From NCBI GenBank assembly GCA_013365325.1, contig JABVXV010000040.1, positions 299,154 through 363,153 of the forward strand: a stretch of 64,000 nt of DNA. The letters are read 5' to 3'. The position numbers and the translations under genes were made by a program. Below are positions 38,593 to 50,200 of this stretch, in pieces. A model generated the notes under the pieces. That model saw only the letters and a list, made by a program, of their open reading frames with translations. It searched no databases and had not been told where the DNA came from. How positions within the stretch are numbered: the first letter of the stretch is position 1; the number at the start of each line of letters is the position of its first letter. This DNA comes from Dipetalonema caudispina. Its lineage: Eukaryota; Nematoda; Chromadorea; Rhabditida; Onchocercidae.

Positions 38593-40780
38593 AGATTCTT
38601 GTTGTTCATCTTGCTATTGTTACGACTTATTCTTTACTGTTTCAACTTTCATCTTATTTTTGAATGTTAGTTTACAAATTCGGTTATTTTATAAGCATAT
38701 CTATCGCTGAGACGCTTTTTAAATTTTTCAAAGAAACGGATTTTCTCAAATTCTCGCTTTGTGAAAGATATGAATTATTGATTTTTCATTGCGGTTTCTT
38801 TTAAATGAAGTTTTAACCAATTTACTTTTCGGCTATTGTTTGCTGTTGACTGTGAAAGGCATATTTCCAGCGTCAGCACTGAAGAGAATTTTACGCTTTC
38901 TTTAACTTAGTTGTTTTTTATTTTCAAATTTTTATTCACTCCTTTTGCATAGTTACACTGTCGATGAACATTTTTGGCATTTTTAGTTATTTTATAAGAT
39001 CTCACGTGTATAAGCAAGTGTTTTTTTTTTTTTTTTTTTCATGTTATTTGTGGCTTTTTATATTTAGTTATGTGGCCTTGTTGTGCTTACATCTTGACAA
39101 TTTGCTATTTTAAGTGAGTATTCCATGCATTCTAATGGCTTTAAATGTCCGTGCTTCCAGTTAGAGTATTCCGTGAATTATGCAAGTCTTTTTTCCGAAC
39201 TATTCTTTTTTTTTTCATTTCATTTTCAGATCATCAGCATTTAAACTGGTATATGGCCATCCAAATTTATTTGACCATTATCTCTTATATATTGCCAGCG
39301 TTGAGAATACATCTGCTCTAAGCTATTGAAATTTATCAGCTTCAAAAATTACCAGCACTTAGAGGCATTAAATATCTGCTTTTAGCTGTTCATCACAATA
39401 GCCCGACTTTTTGTGTGAATTGACAGTTTTCCGATCGTCATGGTCATGCGAGAATTATCTATGCTCAAACTTCTGCGGCTTTATCTGCACAAATGAGCCT
39501 AGAGAATGTTATTTTTTTATGTTTCATTATAATATTTTCTTCCATTTTTCTTAAACTTGGTGCTAAGTCTTCATGTTGAGAAAAGTCCTGAATGTTTATT
39601 ATTATATTTGTTTTCGATATAAAATTGTTCGTTTCAAAGACATTGTTTCTTAATAGAAATAGCACAATATGCAGGCAGAGTACTGGAATTGTTATTAAAT
39701 TTAGCGTCAAGTATCGGTAATGAAATTACACTTGAAGAAAATCGTCAGAACTATTAGTGCAATCTACTGTCATAATATGGCAAGGTTGGAGAAGTCTTAT
39801 TATATTATCCGATATCAACATTGTCTTATTTCATACAGTACATCTCTTCAGTTTCACCACAATTAAAGCCCATAACTTAAATTCAACGATAGAGAAAATA
39901 ACATATCATGCTGCACTTGGTTTCCTATTGCACAAAAACATATAGAAAGTTCGATTTAAGCATAATCCCCAATAATGATTTAAAAATATGATAATCAGAG
40001 CCTATTTGAAGCAGTAGTAAGGGCATCATTTGCAAAGCAATTTCAATATGGTAACAAGTTGTTGGATATGAAAACAAGGGGTGATAAATTATTAATTATA
40101 TGAACAAGAGAACAATAGATCGTAGAATTCCAGTTACAGCAAATTTTGGCGTATATTTCAAATTTAATAGTGAAAACAGCAAACAGGTGATGCTGGTGGA
40201 TGTTCATAGATAGCGGCCTTGAACCGGTTTTTAATTTCAAATGAGCCATCCATATTGATGAAATTGATAGTGGACGATGTGTATTGGTAATGTTGTAGTA
40301 TATTGAATTACTTCGCTTTTTTCTTAAAAAAATGCTTCTTAAATAGCTCACTTTTGACCTTAAATTCGCTTCTGATAATATTAAATCTGCTCAGCTCTTT
40401 TTATAGATGAAATAAATGTTGCGTATCTGATCGTACATGAATTGTTACGATTATTTCAACGTGATTCATTGCGATTTCGCAATGATATTTTCCTTTCCTT
40501 CATTTCATGGATCTTTCTTCTTTCATTAACGTAAATTTCATTGAAGAATTTTTCCATTATATTTTCGAACTATTTTATTGTGAGTTATATTATCTTCGCC
40601 GCGATATTTTTGTGGCGACTTCATGAGATTTTCTTACAGAAATAAAGAATGAATTTTGAAAGTTGAAAAATGAAAAATGTTGGTTTATTTGTAAGTTAAT
40701 TAAATTTTCAGTAAAATATGTTTGATAATCTATAATGATCATATTCGTCCTGTTTTATCAGTACGCATAACAAAGTGAAA
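38593..40780. other. Intergenic region
   Basis: TAF12 3' flank followed by about 2 kb of AT-rich DNA with a 19-base T-run at 39021-39039. Reading frames such as 40043-40351 on the minus strand have no splice or similarity support. A TTTTATCAG acceptor at about 40760 precedes the next gene. Confidence 0.45.
39021..39039 (+). repeat. Poly-T tract
   Basis: Nineteen consecutive T residues in intergenic DNA downstream of TAF12. Confidence 0.9.
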
Positions 40781-42194
40781 ATGATGAAAAGCTTTTGGCT
40801 AAAAGCCTCGATGGCTTTGCTTATTAATTTCAAAGCCTGGGCTGAGTAAGTTTACCTCTTGATCATTATCAAGAATACTCATTGTACTGCGCCTCTTAGA
40901 TGAGCTGCACTTATAGGCATCCAAGATAGGATCATCCAATAAAATTATCTCTTGATTCATTTATATTCATTTTCGTGCCGTAGCAATTTTAGTAATGAAC
41001 AAAGTAGAATTGATTAAATAATACAAAATGAATATAATTATTAGAATTAGGGAAAGGAATAAAGATTTTCAGAAAAAATAATAAATTCCATTTGCAGCAA
41101 AAAAATTCATGATGAAAAAAATTGTGTTGGGAACACTGCTAGAATATGAAGTTTTTTTGCAGATACGGAGATACTTTCGAAAATTTTTCCAAATTTAAAG
41201 ATTCCTGACGTAAGAATTTATTTCAAAGTTTTCAGGAATGTTTATTGTACATATTATCGAAACACAGATGAGATCACATGTGGGTACGTTCTTTTTTTAA
41301 CTCAATCCAAAATCATGGAAAAGAATAAAATGTGCGATATAAATTTAGGAGACAGTCTATCGATTCAAATTAAGAAAGAGAGAAGATTATGATTGTCGGA
41401 TCCGTTGAGAGTAACCAGCAGATAAGGCAAATTTAAATTCCATCAAAAATTACTACATTCATAATAAATGGTATATTTCTATCTGTTTCAAAGCTGTGTC
41501 TGTTCAATATTATTCATTAATTTATTACAAAATTTTGTAGCACTGTCACCTGTCAAACGCATGTTCCATTTGGGAATAACTTAGAAGAAGAAGAAGGCTT
41601 GGATACGAAATTACCACTTGGTTGGTATCGTATTGGTACGCAGCAAATTCGTCACGACACGTCGTGGTTTAACTTGTATCGAAGACGTGCTTCCGGTTCA
41701 GGATATTGGGATTTCTATACAATGATTCCGGAACGAAACTGCATCGGGTTAAGTCGGCTTCTCTGAAAAATTCTTCCAGTTGTTTCAGTGTAGGAGCTGT
41801 CATGGGTTTGTGACAGCAAATTGCACTTAGAAATGTGCGTGTAGAAGTTTTTAATAGCTTTCAAAAGTATAGCTTTAGATTAATTCAAGATTTTTATACT
41901 AATTTACACTTCGTTTACTGTAATGATCTTACGGGAAATCTTAAATTACTGTTGCTTGATGGTCAATGAATTTTCAGAAATTTTGGCCTTCATGCGGGTG
42001 AAAATTTGCCTGGCTCGGTAACGCTGAAAGATAAGCGCTGTTTTGATCGATTAATTCGACAAATTGAACGCAAAACGACAACTGAAAAATTTGATGTTTA
42101 TCAGTGCAGGAAATGTATATTCAATAGTTGCTGGTTAGGTACTCGTCTGCTTCCTGCCTATCGTGAATATTTGACTAATTTAAGATCTATTTAG
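40781..42194 (+). CDS. Small secreted protein resembling the L,D-transpeptidase (YkuD/DUF2778-type) fold
   Basis: Four phase-consistent exons, 40781-40845, 41236-41283, 41541-41747 and 41978-42194, give a 178-residue protein. The first exon is a signal peptide ending near AWAE. The rest has spaced cysteines and a series of motifs that I recognise from the bacterial YkuD/DUF2778 group: LPLGWYRIG, then SWFNLYRR, a YWDFYT segment, ERNCIGNFGLHAG, and PGSVTL followed by CFDRLIRQI. In that group the motif after the His is S-x-G-C-I-T; here the equivalent position reads G-S-V-T, so the catalytic Cys seems replaced by Ser. A Cys-rich tail (CRKC, CWLGTRLLP) follows. Introns and an upstream acceptor show it is an expressed-type nematode gene, not a bacterial contaminant. 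The exon structure is well supported; the fold assignment is inference from motif pattern only. Confidence 0.6.
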
Positions 42195-43600
42195 AAGTTA
42201 TGAAATTAACGAACTTCAAACAATTTGCAGCTTAAAGTCTTGGAATTCATATTTGAGCTAAACGGTAATCTTTCATCAATTCAGCTCAACTTTCCGGAAA
42301 GATTAAGGTTTATTCGGACTTATACAGGACGAAAGTTTGCATCTATGTTAACTACTTTTTTTGTCTGTCAAAACTCTCTCAATACTGTAAGTTTTTTCCC
42401 TCTCTCATAAGTTAAATTTAATAAATCTATTGCCACATTGGGTCGAGTATATCCTACTGTAATATTTCTGGCATCATTCATCACTTCTTGTTAAACAAAT
42501 TTTAACGTTAAATGTCATAAGTGCTGATTTTTAACGTGCATACTTTTGTACTGCAGTAATGCATCATAGCCTGTTTGCATCATTATTATCTTGACATATC
42601 ATGCTTACCGATCTGCATTCATTGGCGTGCTCCAATTGCACCACAGTGTAAAACTACTTTCTAAATGTGCAGATGGAAATTTTTCGAATAGAAGTTTATT
42701 AAATTTATTTGCAACCAGCAACTTTCCATTTTATCATTAATAAATTGCGTACCCAAAAATAGATCAAAATGAGCAAAGGAATTATACAAGGCACAGGTAT
42801 ATGCACTTTGATGACGAAATTGGAATTAAAAAACATTGAATTATATGCAAATTTGATAAAATTATCGAACTACGAATTTATTTAATAAATGAAGAATAAC
42901 GTTGTACTTTCTTAAAGTGAGTGAAGTTGTAATATTTGTGGTTGCTATGAAATGAGCCATGTTCTGTTTAAATCTCTATGGAATCTTATTTGGTTTTCTT
43001 CTAACCTCCCTTATTTTTAAATATTTTGAGTTTAAACTTAACCGAGGTCATGGAGGAACCTTAGGAGCAACTTTTGGCATCCAAAAAGTACCCCACAATT
43101 TATCTGAAATATTTTAACTTGTTACGAAATACGACATATTTAAAGTTAAAATTGTTTTCATTTTTTAAGTTAATGCATAAATAATTTCAGTAAACTACTT
43201 AAAATCACATGAAAATATTATCGAAGAATTGTTGCAAGCTTTAATTAGACAATAATAATGTGATTAATTAGACAATAATAATGTGATGAAAGCTCTGTTT
43301 CAAATTTAAAAGTTACGAAATTCCAGAAATAATTAAATTTTACTGTAATAGCGTTGATGAAACATTATAACATTGAACTGAACTGAAGTGAATGTTGCAA
43401 ATGTTCCTATCAGTATTCAAATTTCAAATTTACATGATCTTATCTGTTGTTTAAATTGAAAATCAACCGAAAATTTCAACCCAAAGCATTATGCACTTTT
43501 TGAGCTTGCTTGTTAATATACTTTCCATCCGTAACGTTCTCTACTACAATTTTATCAAAAATTAACCAGTTTGACAAGTTAATTTCAAACTTCAATAAAT
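42195..43600. other. Region with an exon-like segment and a tandem duplication
   Basis: AT-rich DNA between two genes. It contains a 156-base open segment at 42231-42386 bounded by consensus splice sites (see findings) and an exact 23-base tandem duplication at 43242-43287. No conserved protein recognised. Confidence 0.4.
43242..43287 (+). repeat. Exact tandem duplication of a 23-bp unit
   Basis: The unit at 43242-43264 (starting TAATTAGACAATAATAATG) is repeated without change at 43265-43287. Confidence 0.9.
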
Positions 43601-44190
43601 TTAATTTAACATGGAAGAAAAGAATTTCTCAAGCGAATCGTATGTGAGCCATATTGTGAATGCTATGCCACATACAACAATTGTCGCAATACCGAGTGCC
43701 AGATAACGTGATTGTGTTCGACTAGTTCGTTTTACTTCTGATGGTGGAACTGATAAAGGCCTCATATTCATCGATTTTTTTGCATGAATAATACTGAAAT
43801 TTGATAAAAAATATAATTGATGATATTATTTGAAAGCATACGAAATTACCTAAATTAATTGTTCTAAAGCATAAGATCGGTTTACTTATCCTTGTGAAAT
43901 AATAGGATTGTTGAGAATTTCAATGAAGAGAGATAGATTATGGGACATAAATCTTCAAAAATGAGATTGTTGAAAATGAAGAAATATGAAGTGAGCGATA
44001 GAAATTAAGGTCACCAAAAATATTTTTTATTATTGCTCACTGATGGCTATTCAGTTTCATTCCTATTAATGCTGTCATTATTTGTGATCATTGGTTAGAT
44101 GTCATAATTGATGTCACAGCTACCTTTTCCGCTGTCTCATTCGTTTATTTATTATTATTATTATTATTGTTATTATTATTATTATTATTA

Positions 44191-44241
<51 letters not shown>

Positions 44242-47200
44242 TATTATTATTAATTATTATTATTATTATTATTATATTAATCCTTACAATTTAACCTTTA
44301 TTGTAATTCTTGTTGTTATTACTACTATCGCCGTTTCCGTCTTTCTCCCTCAGTTTTTCCCTTCCTTTCTCCCTTCTCTCTTTTCCCTCCCGCCCCATCG
44401 TGTAATATGAAATTTGAAATTTAATTTCTCCTCTCAAATTTCGCCCAACATTCATATCTAATCCGTAATTGACCGTAAAATTTCTGCTCGATATGGTCAT
44501 TGACCTTCTAATTGTAATCCCATGGAAAAAATTAAAATGAGCTGGAACGACTGCTTTTGAATATCAGACTAGATTGAGACGTTAGGTTTCTGAACAGGAA
44601 TTATTTCCTTTCAAGGAGTATCACTATTATGAGAAGAATTTAAAAGATTCAAAGTGAAAAGGGGGATTGAATCCAAATGAAGAATTCAAAAAATGAACCT
44701 GGTGGGAACATGATCCACGGCAACGCTCAAATTTCGGGAAGGACTGCTGCTGACTCGAGATGTTCTCGGATTTGAAATCATTATAGCTGAACAGGATGCT
44801 TTCTTCAATTCCGTACCACTTCCTAAATCAGGAACATTCTCGTAGAGTGTGGATGAACCGAACCAATAAGGACCTGCCTTTAAGCCTTCTTCCGGAAACG
44901 TCTGCTCCAAGGATAGTCGGCTTGATCTGAGTGCTGCTGATGCTGAAAATTATTCAAAGATCATATTTTTCTTTACAAATTATTTTTGTCTCATAAAATA
45001 TGGTGTAGCTTTAAATTCAAAGGTCCTATCTCTCGAAATTTTCGAAAATTTGAAAATTTTATATCTCAATGTGGGAACTCTTTGCACTACCCTTCCATTT
45101 CAATTGATTATTAAATTTGGAGATATAAATTAGTCAAAAATTTAAAGGTAGTTAATCAAAAATTTAAAGGTATAAATTCGTGAATTTGCTTCCAAAATCC
45201 CCTTAGATAGATACAGTTCTGAGAAATCCATATTGAAACTTGATAAACAAAAACAAATACTTACTTTTGAGATTATTAAAAAAGATATTTAATTAACAAT
45301 TTTATCATTTATCATGCAATTTGCGTGAGAAAATAAGGGAATAAATAGTTTGCCGCAAAAGTTTATGTTCGATAGAAGTGGACAAAAAAGATATTGTAGG
45401 CTTTTCTCGTAAAATTTAACTTTTGAAAACTTTGGTCTGTATAGAAATGACTGTCGTCAAAATTTAATTTTGTGCATTCAAGAAGAGATTAGATAGTTCC
45501 AAGTATTGAGAAATTTGTCAGTTTAAGATTACCTCTTAGTTAAAATGATTTTAATAAATGAGGAAATACCATGAATTATGGGATATTATAGTAAACAGTA
45601 CCGGATGTCGAATTGTTTGAATTAATCTTTTGAAAATTTAAGGAAGTGGAAATTCTATTGTGTATGGTACTTCATATTCAGAAAAGTTGTGATGTTCTGC
45701 AGCTTATGAAAGCTATAAAACAGAACAATGAACCTTATCGAAACATTAAACTACCTGGAAATTAGCACTTAAAAATGCAAACTTTCAACTGGTCTTCGAG
45801 ATTTTCTGCAATTTTTTAGTCGGAAAATTTTTAAGGTTGCACTATCAGAGAAATGAATAAAAAAGTCAAAAATGAATGAAAGTGGGTTATTGAATGAAAA
45901 TTTATCGAAATCATTAGCCTAAACTGTTAACTATTTTTTCAGGGCAAAATTTGTTTACTTTTCATAATTGACTTCGATATTCATTCATTAATGAAGTGAG
46001 AAATCAGTAATCTGCGGACAAATGGGTACGACATCCTTGGTAGTAAAAATATCGGTTCGTAGAATAAAGAGATATTTCAAAAATATCTCAAATTAGTTTC
46101 TATTATATCTCAAAAAATTAGATAAATATGACTCAAATTAGTTTCTATTAGCTGCAGACCTAATTTATCAGGAGGATTTATTCATCTGAAATTTTTAATT
46201 GAAAAATGAAAACTTTAGTAAAAAATTCTTTAGTCTTGAAAAAGATAATCCAATTTCAATCAAGTCTGAAAATGAAATAAAAGGATAAGCTGAAGCAAAG
46301 ATTGCAGTTTTTAGATGTCGATGTTATCAAATTTCAGGTGTAATTTAAAGTGAATGTATAAAATGTTGAAAGCATTTCGAAACTCTGCGCTATATTCTGC
46401 TGTTGTAAAACTCAACCTGATCACCAACATATTGAAAAGTGAAAATGACAACAATTGGTTGGATAAGGAGTGATATTCCTGAAAGCTTCAATCTAGCAAG
46501 CATAAGAATACGGAACCATTTAAGGATGCTTTCAACAAAGGTAGATAGATTACTATATAACACTGTTAGATTAATATCACTTGAGATAGAGAATATGTCA
46601 TAATCGTGACTCTTTCGAAGGGAAAATGTGAAAAGGATGTCACTTAAAGAAGGAAAGATCAGATTACTGAATTCATTGCTCAACAATTAATCCTCTCATT
46701 TCTTCTTCTAACGAAGCATTGATGAAATAAGGAATAGAAATAAATAAATTTTGAAATGAGGAAATAGAAGAGCGATCAGATTGTCATGTGAATGAATGAT
46801 ATTTCTTCACAAAAACTACTACTTTGGGGAAAAAAATTCAAAAAAAAGGTTACAAATTTATAAAAAAAAGAAAATGTACCGTTTCTTCGATAGCATTCAT
46901 GTTTTCTTCATTTTTTAATAGATATTTGTGAAATGGATGACAGTATTATCAGTTGACAATTAACTGATCCTACATCTCTTCTTTATTAATTTTCATATAT
47001 GTCTTGACACTTACATATCGATATTGCCATTTATCATCTTATGCTCCACCCTAGTCGTAATTTTATACGGAGGCTATATATTGATTTGTATAGTTTAACA
47101 TTGGGAAGTTTTTTCCATTGATTTTGAATTCTGTTGAGAAGAATAGCACGAATATAGTAATTACTCAAGTTTAAAATACATTTAAATATTAATCATTAGT

Positions 47201-50200
47201 TTAATTAAAATGGTGTACAGGTAGAGAATCATGAACATCTCTAATGCTTCCAAATCAATGATAATCGATTGATGAATTTAATTTTAGTCTAGTTTTTCAA
47301 TTCAAAATATCCCTCCAAAAAGCTTCTGTTGAACCAATCAGACATTTTTTTTATGTTTGTTGTTGTATATCACTCAAAAATTGCAAACATTAAAAATCCA
47401 ATTGTTCAGATGAACTTTTGTTAAGTTCGAGAATTAGTGAAAGAAAGGAAGTTCAGAAATAATTGAATGAAATGAAAGAATCGAATAGCTAAGAATTTTG
47501 TTTTCTCTTTGCCGAGTGTATTTTTTCTTTCAAACTGAAAAATAAATGTTGACGAAAAATAAAAACAAATGTAATAAGTTGTTGATTGGCATCAATAAGG
47601 TTATCAGACGATAGTTTAAACGAATTATTTTAAACTAAAATCAACTCATTGAGGATGTTTTTGATATAAACAACTATTTTCATTCACTTTTCATGATTTA
47701 TGTGGAATAGTACGATCGCAATGGCTAAGAGGGGAATCAAATTAATTTTCAGTACGTATAAATATATTACGTCTAATTGCAAATATCTTCAAGATAGTCA
47801 TTTGTGAATTCGAGAATTTCGAACTTAACAAGCCGTTTATTCTGGAACGAAATGAATATATCACCTCTCCAACAGAAAGAGAACATGTTAAAAATCCTGA
47901 CAATTATATTGACAATTATTAAATAAGCCGTTTAATTGATGTTGAAATCAATGATACTAGTATGCGATGTGATTCGTGATAACAGCAAGGCTTAGAGCAA
48001 AATAGCTTACCAAAACTTAAAGGACAGTGATTTATCTGATCATGATAAGATTCGATTCGTGATATTTAAATATGATTAGAAAGATATCACATGAAAAATT
48101 CAGTTGTTGAAGATACGACATTAACACGAAAACGGAGAAAAAAATTTTTTTATTGGTATTATTTAGCTACAGTGTAATCTGTTACAACTTAAATTAACAC
48201 TACAATGGAGAAAAAAATGGAAAGGATGAATATTTTCGAAAAAAAGTAGAAGTTATGTAATAATTTGACGATAGTGTTAAACAACAATTGAATTATTTGC
48301 ATTCTTTAATAATTATATCTGAAAAGCTCTTTGCCAAATGCAAAGCTCCGATAAAATCAATAAATAACTCATTTTTAGACGCAATGAAAATTGCAGAAAA
48401 TTCCAATGTTTTGCATGTATAGTCGAATTTCAGCTCCTATTTAAATCAGTTCAATCAAGAAGTAAAATTTGTATATCTTGAGGAAATGACTTTGACAGAA
48501 CTATTAGGTAAATCATGAAAGTACAAAATTACTGTTTCAAATATTAAACGTCAAATTGTTATTCTTCTACGTATGTATACATTTGTTTGCACCTGTCCTT
48601 CTAATTATTCGTTTAAATGTTTTCGCGTGCTTGTAAGCTTGAACAATGTTGAAAAAGCAATATTTTATATTTCTTTCAAATATTCATGCCATAAAAAAGT
48701 GTGAAATTTATAACGGAACACGTCATTTCTATCAACAAACAGTGATGGATCTTATTTTTCACGCACGTAGACTAAGGTTATGTTGTGATAATATACTACA
48801 GAAAATCCTACCTGATAATCTGATCAAGATCAGATTATCATTCTTTTCGATTCGACCAACAGTTGATAATAATAAACAAAACAAAATAATAATTCAGTTT
48901 TAGTTGCTGAATTCCGCTTCACTAATCTTCATTTTTGGTATTCGCTCCAAAAATTCATTAAAGGCTTTTTATTTGTTTCAAATTAATTTTTTCTTTCAAA
49001 ATTTAAATTCAAAACGAATGCTTTTCATGCTGCGAAAGTAGCAATAGCAAGTTTACGGTTAAAAAAAGAATGTAGCATATGCGCCTCAGGAATTTAAATA
49101 AGCCAAGAAGTTTAGGAAATAGTATTTTGGCCTATTGAGATCAGATAAACAAAATTACTGACAGTAAACGTGAATTATAAAATTACGCTTACTTCTAAAA
49201 TGAATTCAGTTTGGCTGGATTTGAATAGATCTGAGAAGAAGTGAAAGGAATGATATAAAAAGATTGGATTAAGCAATTCAAATAGGAACAAAACATAATG
49301 AATAAAAAATATTAACTTTATAAAAAAAAAAAAAAAAAAAACAAAAACAAAACGAACTTCTTCGCTTCCGCCTTACTCGATCCTGTTTTTGGTGCATAGC
49401 CATCGGCAACATTTTCGCTATTTTTTATTTATTTCCAAATTCGAGTATTGTCAACCGATCGTAATAAACTTTTATTGTCTAAATAAGATATATTGGCAAG
49501 ATATAATCAGATATAGGATTATCAGAGTTGTTTGCCACTTTATCAGTGCTTAGCAGGGAGGAAAAATGAACAACGTAAGGGTCTGAAGTAAAGGCGAAAA
49601 ATTAGCAATGAATATAAGAGAAATTAAAGAGAACTAAAGTAATTAAATGAAATTATTCGAGCTAAATCTTTTGTCAAATGTTGAGCCCAAAAAGTATAGC
49701 AATCAGTCTTCGTTTATTTCATGACAATAACAAATGTTAATTTGTAACTACTTATCTATAATCTGTTTGGATCCGATCAACAGAAAAGAAGAATATTTTT
49801 TTGAACTGGAAATCTCAGGTTCTGACAAGCTTAACAAACTGATTACCACAGGTCTATTCAAATTTTAGACTTTGTATTTTTGAGGCCTTTCAGGAAAAGG
49901 TAAAACAAAAGTAACTTCCGTATTTTCAGAATACAGAAGTTACTGGCATCAGAATGACAATCCAAAAGTCTGTTAAAGCATTTACAAAAATTAGGGATAT
50001 TTGACTTCAAATTCTCTTAACATTTTAACATCATTTCAAATTACTTTTTTAGTTAAAATGTTGAAAATTCAAAATAAACGATCAACTAATGATTTGAATA
50101 AATTACTCCTTCAGAATAGATTATTGAAAATGAAACCCAAATAAAGAATTTAAATTGAATGGAGAAGATTGGAAAATGTTGAATACCTTGTTTTTCACTT

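Noticed and set aside
44108..44410. Reading frame rich in Tyr and Leu on the plus strand
   Set aside because: It is a translation of the ATT microsatellite and pyrimidine tract, not a gene.
46390..46686. 98-codon minus-strand reading frame in the gene-poor region
   Set aside because: Hydrophobic AT-rich translation with no recognised motif; no convincing phase-matched join to the nearby exons.
48646..48903. 85-codon plus-strand reading frame
   Set aside because: No similarity, AT-driven composition, no splice context, and it contains the 48813 inverted repeat.
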